DNA from: Mesocentrotus franciscanus
Taxonomy: Eukaryota; Echinodermata; Echinoidea; Camarodonta; Strongylocentrotidae
Assembly (NCBI GenBank): GCA_037976565.1
Contig: CP137671.1
Span: forward strand, 19,659,910 to 19,723,909
Length of the DNA stretch: 64,000 nt
Direction of reading: 5' to 3'
A program made the position numbers and the translations under genes. The notes below the pieces were generated by a model, which saw nothing but the letters and a program-made list of their open reading frames with translations, had not been told where the DNA came from and made no database searches. Shown piece by piece: positions 23,773 to 35,180 of the stretch. Every line of letters starts with the position of its first letter. Positions within the stretch are counted from its first letter, which is position 1.

Positions 23773-23801
23773 ATTAAGACTTGAAATCCAGTGTGTGGAT
23801 T
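23773..23801 (+). pseudogene. Truncated LRR pseudo-exon 3
   Basis: AACAG is followed by ATTAAGACTTGAAATCCAG and TGTGTGGAT, then the same C-rich break as at 15300 and 18122. An in-frame TGA follows almost at once if the real exon's frame is kept. The downstream segment (ATTACCGAATTATATGCC) matches 15360-15380, so the disrupted exon and its insertion were duplicated together. Confidence 0.7.
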
Positions 23802-24300
23802 TTCCTCCCACCCCCTCCCTCAGTTTGGCGTGCAAATGCAGGAGGGTCAGCGAGATTACCGAATTATATGCCCGGGGAAAAAAAATCCCCTCCTTTCTGA
23901 CAATCACGAATCCACCACTATACGACGTCGTCGATAACATATCCAGGTTGTTTAGATTCTCCAGCGAATAAAAGCACACGTTTTTCTTCAAGAGTAGTAT
24001 GATTGAGGACTGGTTTGCGACCGTTCTGCCTTATTGTTTTATTTTCTTTTGTTGTGTAAGGCTTTATATCATGGGCCCAGTCCTTCAATTATATTTACCC
24101 ACCACTCCCTCAGTAAACAGGTCAATATGATCTAGAAAATATTATCCTTTTCTATCCGTCATGCCCCAGTCCCGATTGGATCAGTCAAAACCTATTGATC
24201 ACCTCTGTCATAAACATTTAAGGAGATGGTTGAATATTGAATATAGTTTTAATGGAATGTTAGTTATTATTCATTCAACGTGATGTTACTATCGTAACAG

Positions 24301-24468
24301 ATTGAGACTCTTAACATCAAGTATATGGGTCTCACTGAACGTTCCTCTGCATCGCGTGATCTCGCTCAGTTCATCTGCAAGATGACTCATCTGAAGGCCC
24401 TGACACTCGACGGTCAGTATCACGATGACTTCCGCTCAACATCGTCATCGATGGCATCATCCGCAAAG
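24301..24468 (+). CDS. NLR exon: LRR module copy 6
   Basis: This exon has 56 codons, phase 0, acceptor CGTAACAG and donor AAAG|GTATTG. It begins IETLNI with variable triplet KYM; then GLTERSSAS replaces DLSERPSAS. The second LRR is HLKALTLDGQYHDDFR, where Arg replaces the conserved Tyr. It is the last intact recent copy. Confidence 0.87.
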
Positions 24469-25310
24469 GTATTGATTAGATCATATTTTTAGGACTCTTA
24501 GCAAATCACCAGATGTTTTGTTGTACTGCAGGTGTACTCCTTCCTATATAGTCAAACGCACGTGTGCAATTTTACTCTCCCTATTTGTACACCGTTAAGA
24601 GGAAGCAGGTAGGAAAATTTGAACATTTCAGGAAGTGGATGCGAAAAGGGAGCTTTCTGTCATAATACAAAACCAGACTGAAGATTACAAGATTGATAGT
24701 GAATGATATATACCATATTTTTAATTTTATATGATAATTCGTAGTGCTACGGAATTGCTAATGGAGAGAAGGCTTTTTTTCATAATGAATACTGATGAGA
24801 ATAAGTATTTTAATTTAAAAACCTACAAAAATGAAAAATCGAATCTCTCCGTGCTCGTTTGTATTATTTCTGTTACCCTTTGGAAGCTGCAAAATGTTCT
24901 ATGTATAAATGTTTCTGTTATGTAGAAATTAGATTTTCAAATAACGTATTGCTTTTGTAAATGAATGCGGATGGCAACTGTATCATGATGTAATGTTTAA
25001 ACATATGTCGTTGATAACATAATCAGGGTGTTCAGGTTCTCCCCTGAATAAAGCACACGTTTTTCTTCAAGAGTAGTGTAATTCAGGACTGGTTTGCGAC
25101 CGTTCTGCTTTCTTGTTTTTATTCTATATTGTTCTGTAACATTTTGCATCATGAACCAACTGGTTCATTCATATATAACCACTGCTCCCACAATTAACAG
25201 GTCGTATAGTTATAGGCGGTTTCAGACACAATTTTCCCGATCCATCTGGAATTATCTAGATAATTCACTTACGTAGGTAACAGATAGGTGATAAACAGGT
25301 TATGAATTTT

Positions 25311-25741
25311 ACCGTTCTCACACCTGGTTCAGATATCCCGGGCTATCCTTAGCCCAGGCTAAGAATAGCCCGGGCTAAGAAATTATGTTTTCACACCTGG
25401 TAAATTAACCCGGGTTAACATCTAGCCCGGGCTCTAAAACGTTGTCTGTTTTCACACCTGCTTTGCCTTAGCCCGGGACGCGGAAATTTCGGGACTATCG
25501 GTATATTCAGAAGATTGACATGACCTAACCTGTGCGTACGCGCAGTGTAGTTCTACGACTCCACAACCGGAAGTTGACAGTCGACTTCGTTCTTCAAAAT
25601 GGCACAGGGCCAGCTTAGCCCGGGAACTTGCGGTGCTAGCCCACTTTCGAAAAAAACCAGGTGTGAACACAGAAGATAGCCCGGGAAATTGCAGGGATAA
25701 AAACCCTCTTAGCCCCGCACAAAACCAGGTGTGAAAACGGT
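25311..25741. mobile_element. MITE with ACCGTTYTCACACCTGGTT ends
   Basis: The left end ACCGTTCTCACACCTGGTT pairs with the right end AACCAGGTGTGAAAACGGT. The same TTTTCACACCTG word recurs inside (near 25389 and 25449), and TAGCCCGGGCTA palindromes fill the left half. It is about 430 bp, with no transposase. It seems to be nested in older repeat sequence containing AATTATCTAGATAATT-like words on both sides (25250, 25750, 26018). Confidence 0.8.
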
Positions 25742-26870
25742 CGTAGCTATAATCTAGATAATTGATAGGCCATTGTGACATCATCACGTAGCGGTGCCAA
25801 AAACAATGGATACGCAACCTTTTATGACATCACAAAACGGTATTCTTTATGACGTCATAATGTAGATCTTAATCCTTGCGAGAAATTTCAACATCGGTGA
25901 CAGACAGAAATTTCCCGCGAAAAATCCCGTGAAACATCTCGATAATGGAGAATATTCTTGGTTCGTTGTAGGATTTTTCGCTGCATTTTTCGCGGAATAA
26001 TTGATGACAGACAGCGAATTATCTAGATAGCTATTTATCAAGATTAAACCATACTGTCACAATTATTTCATGAAAATAGGTAAGGAAACATTTCTTCCAA
26101 CTTTATGGGTAACAGTGTACATCAAATATGCATAGTAGCGTTGGGTTAACAAACAGACTTCGATACTTCATTACAATATTAAGAGTGGCGTATCTTTGGG
26201 GGTGTAGAGGGGCCATTTGCCCCGGAAGGCAGTTTAAGGGGCGCAGACGCCCAAAATCGCAACAAGCGCAATATAAAAGAGGCACACATATGAGACATAG
26301 GAGAAAATCATTATGCTGTCATATGCGCCTCCAATGCATATTGTAAAAAAGTCAGAAATTAGTTTCTCGCTTCAGGATCTCGGAATTTCGTGCACGAATG
26401 TAGAGTGTAATAAACTGTTTATGAATAGCGTTCTTCAGAGGTTAAGAATTTAACAAAATAGTCGTCTTTGCTTAATGTTCCCTATCCAATAAGTTTCATC
26501 AGCCATTACTTAAATGCACAATCCATTTGCGCTATATTTTTTCTTCAAATGCATATTGGGGATAAACAAAAATATACAATCTTGGTCCTTAGGGGAAAAG
26601 GGAGGGACTTGGAAATTGTCGCAGTAATCGTACATTAAACGGCCGAGATGACGGGAGGAAGGATCCACTGGAAGTATACTCATTTCGATAGTCAAACCAA
26701 ATTCGGTGATCGTACTGTATAAATTAGTACGCCGTGAAGAAGCAATTAGGAAAAAGTTAAACGTTTTAGGACGTGTAAGTAAAAAACGGGCTCTCTGCCA
26801 TAAACATGGTAGAACTAAAACAGATTAAAAATTATAACATTGATAGTGAATAATATTTTTTCATTTCGTA
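25742..26870. other. Intronic repeat debris, nothing coding recognised
   Basis: There are old transposon pieces (around 25990-26040 and 26185-26250, the latter G/C-rich and resembling a hAT end region). Short ORFs show no family signature. Confidence 0.5.
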
Positions 26871-27109
26871 TTCCATGGGGCAGTAAGTGATGGCTATTTG
26901 AATTGTGAATTAATCATGAGACTAAATATAGCAATTTAAAACCTACAAATTGAAAAATCGAATCTCTTCATTCCTGTTTGAATGATCTCTGTTTCCTATT
27001 GGAAAAATATATGTATATGTTTTTATTTGTGTATACCTTTGTCTTACGTTATTATGAAATGAGATTTTCAAAGTAATATCTCAATCAAATATGAGAATAT
27101 CGTATTACC

Positions 27110-28090
27110 TTTGTTTGATTGATTTTATTTCTGCGTTCACAAAGATACGTTTGCAAACTCAAACTACAAAAATTCGAACAATAACAAATACAATCAATAA
27201 CATGTTTACAAAAGTAATTAAATAGAAAGTCATGTACAATTATATCATACATTAAACATGTACGAAGCATACAAATAAGATAAGAAATATATAGTAAATA
27301 TTTGTCAATAAATTAGAAAGGTAATTTAGAACGCAGGAGACCACCATCGTGAGCGTTTAGGCTGGAGATGGATTGGGACCTCATAAAAAAAAGAATTGGC
27401 GACATAACTCTCTCGGGAAAACTGAGTGATCAAGTGGGTGCAGTGCAAATGCAGGTGTGGGTGCAGAAAGCACTTGCATGATAAAGTAAAAAAAAATAAG
27501 TCACGGTTTTATTATACTAATTTAAAGAGTGGGGAGCGTATGATTGTATTATTTGTCGCTTAAGTGTAGCTTTTAAGGAGTAGATGGTTGAACAAGACTT
27601 TATTTTGTCGGGAAAATTATTCCAAATGTCCGGACCAAAATGTCTAACAGATTTGTGTGTTATTGATAATTTGGGATTTGTAAGATGGAAGTTTCCAGAT
27701 AAGCGAGTAGGGTACGAAGGGTAGAGAACTATTAAACCTAAACATGTTATCAAAGGATGGTGGAAGTTGATTATTAATGTACTTAAACATAATGACTGCT
27801 ACTTGAATAGTGTTCGAATCGATTTTTATTTATTTTTTTTGTGTGTGTGTTTTCAGTTTGTAAAATAAAGGATCAGTGTGAGCAAAGAAATGCGAACCTG
27901 TACAAATACGTATGGCTTTCTTTTGCAGTTTAAAAATAGAATTAACTTTTGTCGAACCACAATTTGCCCATACAATATTACAATATGTTATATACAGGAG
28001 AACTAGCGTATTATATAGTAGGGATAAGGTTGCATGGGGTAGAAGAAAATTTAGCTTGGAGATTATTTCAATACTTGTGGAAATGCACAT
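27110..28090 (-). mobile_element. LINE 3' fragment, frameshifted
   Basis: Minus-strand ORFs at 27830-28090 (YITYCNIVWAN, then FKLQKKAIRICTGSHFFAH) and 27517-27753 (SVRHFGPDIWNNFPDKIK) are consecutive pieces of one non-LTR ORF2 C terminus, split by a low-complexity GTGTGTG/T-rich disruption near 27830-27850. It is related to, but distinct from, the element at 8.2-9.8 kb. The tail runs to about 27110. It interrupts a duplicated intron module, antisense to the receptor. Confidence 0.78.
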
Positions 28091-28223
28091 TGTAACGTGG
28101 TGTAAATGCTCATTTGTAAGTGAATGAGGATGGCAACTGTATCATCATGTAATGATAGATGTAATTCAGTATAGAAACGTCAGCAATTCTTTTATCCAAC
28201 ATAATGTCGTACTATTATAACAA

Positions 28224-28252
28224 ATTGAGACTCTGGTCATCCAGTGTTTGGA
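28224..28252 (+). pseudogene. LRR pseudo-exon 4, acceptor lost
   Basis: ATTGAGACTCTGGTCATCCAG and TGTTTGG match the exon start, and the CTCTGG segment is intact here, unlike at 15272 and 18094. The acceptor reads ACAA instead of ACAG, and homology ends after about 28 bp. Confidence 0.65.
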
Positions 28253-29002
28253 AAAATGTCCTTCTGAAAATCAAGTTTCAGGTACAATTTTGAACACCAA
28301 AAGAGTTCCACCCACCAATAACAGTGTCCTACCTAAGTTGTTTGCATTGTTGCGTTGTTTCCTTAACCTATATCAGACTCAGCATCCTCTTCCTTGGATG
28401 GCTCTTTTCAAATATGTATATTTTGTAATGAATGTTAATAAGTGCAGGGGCGACGGAGCGTCTTCCAAAGAAGGGGGCGGGGGAGCAAACCAAAAAGGGC
28501 ACTTCTGAAAAAATGGTGTACCCGCAAAAGGAAACCTCAGAACCTCCCATATTTAAGTCTCTTGTCTTACATGTAGGAAATGTTAAACGTTTCAGGAATC
28601 GGAATCTAACAAGTTTTCTGCCATAATACAAAAACAGACTAAAGATTATAAGATTGATAGCGAATAATATATACCACATTTTTCATTATATATGACAATT
28701 CGGAGTGCTACGAAAAGGCTGATGGAGTGTCGGCTATTTGTATCGTGAATTGCTGATGAGACCAAATATTCTATGTAAAACCTACAAATTGAAAACTTGA
28801 ATCTCTTTGTCCCCATTTGTAAAATTTCTGTATCCATTTGTTAACTGCAAAGTATTCCATGTTTATTTGTTTTCACAATTTCGCGTTATGTAAATAAGAT
28901 TTTCAAAGCAATATTTTAATCAAATGTAAGAATAACGTGTGGGGATGGCAAATGTGTAATGTTAGCATTTGTTTATCAAATATAATGTTACTATTATATC
29001 AA

Positions 29003-29031
29003 ACTGATTATCTTAAAATCCAGTATTTGGA
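29003..29031 (+). pseudogene. LRR pseudo-exon 5, acceptor lost
   Basis: TGATTATCTTAAAATCCAG and TATTTGGAT align with the exon start, preceded by TATATCAAA where a real acceptor would be ATAACAG. Homology then stops at CCCCCTTACTCAGTCCC, a C-rich break like those of pseudo-exons 1-3. Confidence 0.6.
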
Positions 29032-30083
29032 TCCCCCTTACTCAGTCCCATGGGTAATCTTTTTAATTTTTGTTAGTGGCCATTCGATGGGGGTAATGCT
29101 CCCCAGTGTCCCATGTAGCTACACCACTGGCTCGGTACATTAAACCGGATAATCTAAACATGTCCAATTCCCCCTCACTAGTACTTTTCCTGAACTTCGG
29201 CCGCAAATACAGGAACTCACTTTTTTTTTAATAGCATGGACATAACTAACGCCGAAAATCTAAATCGTAGCACAAAGCAAGATGAAAAACAAAATAAAAA
29301 ATAACGAATAAGTCCCATCCATCTCTCTCTCTCTCTCTCTATCTTTCTCTATGCCACACACTGAAACACTCATTGTACTTTCCTTCTTTCTTTTCCTTTA
29401 GCCGTCTTCTCTCCATTGTCTCTCTATTTTACAAACCGTTCATCACCTTTTCCTTCACTTTCTCATTTACTCTCCTTTGGGGCGGAGACAATTTTCGACT
29501 TTATCCCACTTTTTTGTTTCTCGTCAAAATCTTGTTTATACTCAAATGAGGAAAAATATCTTAAGAAATGCAAAATGAAGAAGTGTTTTCAATCTGTGAT
29601 TTTAGCATTCACGATTTCTCCTAGGAAGCTGGAATTTCAAAACTAGGTAGTTTGTACATGTTTCATTCTAATGAGATCATACAACAAGCAGTATTATAAC
29701 TTATCACTACATTATTCAAGCAAGACATTGCGCCCTTCGGTGGGCCAATATTTACGATTTAATCAAGACAATGGATTGTAAGCATTTTGGTGGGAGGTAT
29801 AGGAGCCTGCGGTGTATAATTCATCAAAGATATCAACACATCATATAGCACATGTTTTAATATTCTAGTAAGAAAAACAAAACATGATTTTTTTTTTTTT
29901 TACGCGTTTTCTATTGGGTTCATTTCACGTACGCTTCACATATTCCAATGAGTCATTTCAAATACAACCCTTTTGTTCAATATGGAAACAGTTTATACAT
30001 ATTTCTGAACTATGGTATGTACCAATAATTTTTTTAAATAAAATAACTCCACGTTCCATGGTTGTGTTGTTTTTGTATGACAG

Positions 30084-30248
30084 GTTGATGTCCCTGGTAT
30101 AGATGATGCGGATCTTAGGCGACAGTCATCAGCATCAAGAAGACTAGGTCATTTCATCAGCAAGATACCTGGTGTAAAGCGTTGGAGGAGATCTAGATCA
30201 AAGTCGCATCGATATAATGCAGCATCTTCAGGGGCATGTGCACAACAG
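30084..30248 (+). CDS. NLR exon: decayed, basic LRR-like exon
   Basis: This 165-bp, 55-codon exon is phase 0, with acceptor TATGACAG and donor CAACAG|GTACAG. It aligns in layout to the LRR exons (DADLRRQSSASRRLGHFISK against DLSERPSASRDLAQFICK), but the second repeat has lost its leucines and reads VKRWRRSRSKSHRYN, a strongly basic run. It may cap the LRR array, act as a linker or nuclear-localisation-like patch, or be a decaying exon still kept in frame. Confidence 0.72.
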
Positions 30249-31929
30249 GTACAGTGGATTATTGCTTTCAGAAATAGATGTAAACAATAGCAAAACATAT
30301 CACACGCTGAACTGCGTTTATCACATGTAAAAACTGTTCATAACAATTCTGCACGAAAAGGGGGGTATTTCAGACATTGGGGAGAAGTGGGGATCGTTAT
30401 ATTGTTATTGTTATGCTTCACTAGGTCAGTTTGTTTATGCTATGCATAATATCGGATCAGGGAATCCATTATTGTCTGTAGGAAAAGGGAGTCATTATTA
30501 ATTTTCCCCAGAAAATTACTTTTGAATTCCAATCGAAATAATTATTTTCCTTCGGGAACGCATGCTCTTTCATTGGAATAGGGGAGGGGCTCGGGATGAG
30601 AAGGAGATGATAGGAACAGCAATTTTCCCGGGTTCGTTTTTCAGAAGGATTCCTGTCATTGTCCTCCCCAGGCGTCGAATTGGGATGAGTGCAAGGTGAT
30701 TTTAAATCCAACACGATTGAAAATTCCTTTGGAAAAATCAACCTATCAGAGGGATTTTTAGCGACCTTGTACGTCACCCTTTTAAAGTGTGCGAACATTA
30801 CAAGAGTTATTTTGCATCATCCGGAAATGATTACTATGGGATATACAATAATGTATTGAAAGTGCATCAAAGGTGATTTTCCGAAAGTAGTTGCGATCGT
30901 GTTCTCCTACTGTCTGGTTCTCATTTTTTATCATTTCAATTCTTCAATTCTTAAACGGCCCAGCTAGTTACGTCACAAGTCACATCTAATCCAGAAGAGG
31001 ATCTAGGATTCTCAGGTTAGGGGCGTTGGCACATTCAAAAGAAAAAAATATTACGCGGGAGAGGGGGTGGGGTGGGTGCCTAGAATCGCTGTAAACTTCC
31101 AGATTTATTTTGCCAGGGAGGGGGCACATGCTCTGTGTGACCCCTGGATCCACCACTGTTAAATTATAAAATAAACTTTAAATCAACTTTAATTAATCGT
31201 CACAGGGTGCACATGTTATTCACCTTGATAATAATTTCAAAAAATTGTCTGTCCACTCACTATCCAAAATCTCAATTACATGTTGTTATCGGTTGTTGAA
31301 TTTCACAGGCATTGAACATATCGTATAGTTAACAATGAATCAGAATAACTTTGGGTGATGTTGGAGGTATGTTAGTTCAGATATGACTGGATTGTCTCGG
31401 CCTTCTTTCAACGACGCTTTGTGAAATATAATATAAATAATAAAGGCTTACTCGACCAATTTCGCAGTCCTCAGTCGATATCATGTTTTTAAATTAATTT
31501 ACTTTTTCTTTGATTTAAAAAAAAATTGTATTGAATGATATATCCATATCCGACGCGCATTTATCCTGGTTGGAGACCTTGTAAATAATTTTATAGTGTC
31601 CTTTTTGCCTTTTCTTCTAGTATAAGTAGAGCAGATGCCTCAGCAATCCCCAAATATAAAAAAAAAATGTTATCACATTTAATGTCACTCCTTGTAACCG
31701 GGAGAGGGGGGTAAATGCAACCCCCCATTGGTGTACGGAGTGCACCACATGTAATTAAAAAAAATAACAGACCTTTTGTATCCAATCGGTCTATATTTCA
31801 TCATTGTTTATATTCCATAGAAAATACTTTGAGACAAGCATAATCCATTTGTAAAAATGGATAAAATAATGTGCGTCTATCGGCAAACGTACCTCATTCT
31901 CTAGCTTTCTATTCACTTGAATGCATTAG
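30249..31929. other. Intron 9, nothing coding recognised
   Basis: Unique-looking AT-rich intron. Patches such as GATCTAGGATTCTCAGG...CCCCTGGATCCACCACTG (about 31000-31157) look like the ends of an old hAT-type element. Confidence 0.5.
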
Positions 31930-32324
31930 TCTGTACTGGAGGACGACCAGAGTGGTGACACGAGCCCCACCCTGACTGAGCTGACAGTAGATGATCACAC
32001 ACTAGAAAGATGGCAGGACTGTGGTTCGATGTTTGACAATGTGAAGAGGGTCACTATACAGGTAAGGAGCACGATCAGCTATAACGTCATCCAGAGGATC
32101 CATTTACCAGGAGCAACAGAACTCACCATTCAAACAGATGAGTATGCAGGTCGACCGGCTGGTTTCTACGAGGAGCTCGCTTCACTACCCAATGCCCTCC
32201 TGAATATCTCCCCTCAGCTTGTCAAGGTGACATTCAGCGATCTTGACATTGGCAACAATAAGATAGGACTAATCTTACAAGATTTCAGATCACTTCACAA
32301 CCTCAAACATCTGAAGACCATCAC
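31930..32324 (+). CDS. NLR exon: C-terminal domain
   Basis: This 395-bp exon encodes 131 residues plus two bases. The acceptor is GCATTAG; the donor is ATCAC|GTAAGA, phase 2. It opens with SVLEDDQSGDTSPTLTELTV and continues DHTLERWQDC, DEYAGRPAGFYEELASLP and VKVTFSDLDIGNNK, ending HNLKHLKTI. Leucine spacing suggests further, irregular LRRs. The style matches the long C-terminal exon of sea urchin NLRs as I remember them. Reading on through the donor gives a stop at once (ACG TAA), so the exon must be spliced. Confidence 0.85.
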
Positions 32325-32849
32325 GTAAGACATTATGTAATTTATTAAAAGAACAGTTTGACATTTTTTCCTTTTTAATTTTCCTTTCTCGAAGTGTTTC
32401 TTTCTCTATCCCATCCTTTTTCCTTTGTATAATATATTTCTCTAAGTCATTATATTTAAGTATTTTGTTAATACGAAAATGAAAGGAAAATGTTTCTTTC
32501 AATTGAATTGAATTGGGTATGTTTCTCTTTTTCTCTCTTTACCTCACACAATCTCATTTCCTTTTTTCTCTCTTTCTTTCTTTTAGTGTTTGAGTTGATT
32601 TGATTAGATTTGATTTGAACTTACAAATAGCAACACTGAATTTAATATGTTTATTCAATTCTCTTTCTCTCGCTCTCTGTGTCCATCTCATTCCCCTCAC
32701 CTCCCTTCTCTGTCTGTCTGGCTACCTCTGTCGCTGTCTCTCTCTTTCTCTCAGAATAGTGCATAACTAGAAATTAGAAATGGTAAATTGTACCGTGACA
32801 AGCATATTGTGAAATGTTATCTTATCATGCTTATTGTAGATATGTACAG

Positions 32850-33286
32850 CGTGTCCACACACAAACAAAAATTATCCCGAAACTCTGTAAAGAAACGTCG
32901 TATAAAGAATCATCGTGTAGCAAACAGGGCGTCCACACACAAAAGAACAAGTAATCCAAAATTCTTCAGCGAAACGTCGTATAAGTGCACAGTTTGCTAC
33001 TGCGGTCATGAAATGGAAGCGAAAATGAGAGGTCACTTCTCCTTTCGCGCGCGGTCACTTTAAGCCCCGCCCAGTTATACCCTTCTAGATCGACCATACG
33101 TCCACACACAACACATTCCGCGATTCTTTATCGAGTTCTAGTTCGAAACGATGCCCAGACCCGCGTTTCGTTATACGACGTTTCTTTATACGACGTTTCG
33201 TTAGTAAGCGTACACACACACAATTTCATCGTATGGCTATCCCGTATCGGGATAGTTATACGATGAATTTGTTGTGTGTGGACACG
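32850..33286. mobile_element. MITE with CGTGTCCACACACAA ends
   Basis: The left end CGTGTCCACACACAA pairs with the right end TTGTGTGTGGACACG. The word GTCCACACACAA recurs inside (near 32931 and 33100). AAACGTCGTATAAAG and its reverse complement also recur. An inner hairpin, CTATCCCGTATCGGGATAG, lies at 33238-33256. No transposase. It sits in intron 10. Confidence 0.78.
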
Positions 33287-33602
33287 GGGAATCATGGCTA
33301 CAACTAATCATTACTCTAGTACAGCTAACGTGTTCGAGGAAGATTAAAAGTTGACACTGACAGTGGCAAGATAAAGCTAGATGATACATACATGATTCAT
33401 TTGATTTGAATTTACCAATAACAAGACTAAAATGAGTAGGCCTAAATGCAAAGGATGGGCCAGTCGAGGGGTCTAAATGGTTTTTGTTAAATACTTCATT
33501 GTTAACAGCTACATTCCAAACATTGTTAACTCCGGTAACATGCCCCATCCCTAATCACTTAACATCGATAATACTGTATTCCGTCTATCTTTATACTGGT
33601 AG

Positions 33603-33716
33603 ATTCATAAGATGCGGGACAGATGAGAGCGTGGATGATGCCGGGGATAATGTCTCCGTTGCTTGCAATGAAGATCAGGTCACGGAGGTTGAGGTGGAGC
33701 ACGGCAAACCACGTGG
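33603..33716 (+). CDS. NLR exon: penultimate C-terminal exon
   Basis: This 114-bp exon has phase 2 introns on both sides, acceptor ACTGGTAG and donor CGTGG|GTAAGT. Joined to the preceding exon it reads T-FIRCGTDESVDDAGDNV, then EDQVTEVEVEHGKPR. It is acidic. It continues the frame of the exon at 31930 exactly, which supports both splice choices. Confidence 0.82.
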
Positions 33717-34864
33717 GTAAGTCCTTAAAACTTTAACTTCAAGACTCGCATCGCCTTTAATGACTGCTTGGCATTTATGTAGGATTGCATGTCTCTTAAA
33801 CCCTCTGCGATAATCAGTGCTTGTGTATCGTACTCACGATTACGGGTATTTTTTTCATCAGGGAGGGTGTGCAAAAAAGCATCCTTCCTCTTTGTTCAAC
33901 TTTAACGACTAACATACTGGCTGACTAGAGTGCAACAGAAATGAGGTCTAATGTTAGAGTTAGTGGGAGACTAGCACGCTCGCTCGTCTCCTCATACCAG
34001 TCGTTTCTGATATTTATTCAGGCGCGAGTTCTGCTCGAAAGGCCATGCATGTGTTTAGATATACAGAAATCGAAAAAAAAATATCTTGCATATCTTACAA
34101 GCATGTACTTAATTCCCGTGAGGAGTGGGAGGGGAGAAGAATTGTTTCACATTAACAAAATGCTATTGACATACAGAAATAAGTGTCAGTTACAATTTAT
34201 TTCCGTTAACATCGAGATCGATAGGAACTGACATTATGTACCAATCATGATCGATAAGTAGCAATCATAAGTAGTAGAAGGGTTGGAGGGTAGGCGGGGG
34301 ATATTAATGGAGGGGCATTGTATACAAATATGTATTATGTTATTTTTCAGGAATGATGGTACATGTAATAACTAAGTTCAGTATGCTATTATTATTATTG
34401 GACAAATTTAGTGATTTCATTCTATTATTCTCCTTCTTTGCTCACTGTTTTGTGAATAATATATTTGTGTTACGAAAACGAAATGAAGTTTTGTATTTGT
34501 ATGGAATTATTTACATTGATTCTTTATGTAATGATTTATTTTGAATGAAATCTCTAATAAAAAGATATATGGAAAAAGAAAAAATTATCTAACATAAATC
34601 AATATGTGCAAAATGTAACAAAGAGTTGACAAATGGCATGTCATTAAAAATTTAAAACTAACATTCATTTGGAAATGTGTAATTATGAATGTTCCAATGT
34701 GCCCATTAGAAGATATAGGCTGGATTATTGAAGTGAAAAAATTAAGGTATTTATTCTATTTTGGGCATAACATGTAAGTCTATTATTTACATCATTCGCG
34801 CTTTTTTGTATTATGACGTTTTCTACGTAATAGATTTAGATAACAGATTAGTACAAGTGGTTCT

Positions 34865-35023
34865 GGGACCTGTTGCATAAAACTTACAATTAATGGTAAC
34901 TATGCCATCAATGGTAACTACCATGGTAACATTGCTCAACAGCCAATCAAAATCAAGTATCCCATGGAAGTTACCATAGATGGCAACGTTACTTTCAATG
35001 ATAAATTTTATGCAACGGGACCC
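34865..35023. mobile_element. Short MITE (TTGCATAAAA type)
   Basis: The left end GGGACCTGTTGCATAAAACT pairs with the right end ATTTTATGCAACGGGACCC. It is about 159 bp, with GGTAACTACCATGGTAAC palindromes inside. It lies in the last intron, 158 bp before the terminal exon. Confidence 0.78.
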
Positions 35024-35180
35024 AGTTTGACTTAAGGCTGTATGATATTCAACCTCTCTCTTCTTTGTCCTACGTTTACTGCTCCATGTGATAGTTTTGA
35101 TGTATATAATGCTGCTTCTATGTTGATGCGCACATTTTAACTTATCTCTCTCTCTCTCTCTCTCTCTTATCTCACGTCAG

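Larger units (their letters stand above)
14765..29035 (+). repeat. Duplicated intron modules between LRR exons
   Basis: The same intron segments recur between exons. A segment with ATGACAATTC...GTGCTACGGAA...GAGAGACGGCTATTT starts near 14895, 17772, 20441, 23443, 24729, 26870 and 28690 (seven copies). A segment ending GACTGGTTTGCGACCG occurs near 15650, 21450, 24010 and 25085. A GATTGGATCAGTCAAA segment lies near 14320, 18625, 21995 and 24175. So exon and intron were duplicated together. There are more intron copies than intact exons, meaning exons have been lost. Confidence 0.85.

Noticed and set aside
25452..25817. 121-codon minus-strand ORF as a gene
   Set aside because: It lies inside the CACACCTGG-ended MITE and has no recognisable domain.
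33484..33602. N-terminal part of the ORF at 33484-33720 as coding
   Set aside because: Only the part after the acceptor at 33602 matches the receptor's frame and phase; the rest is intron.
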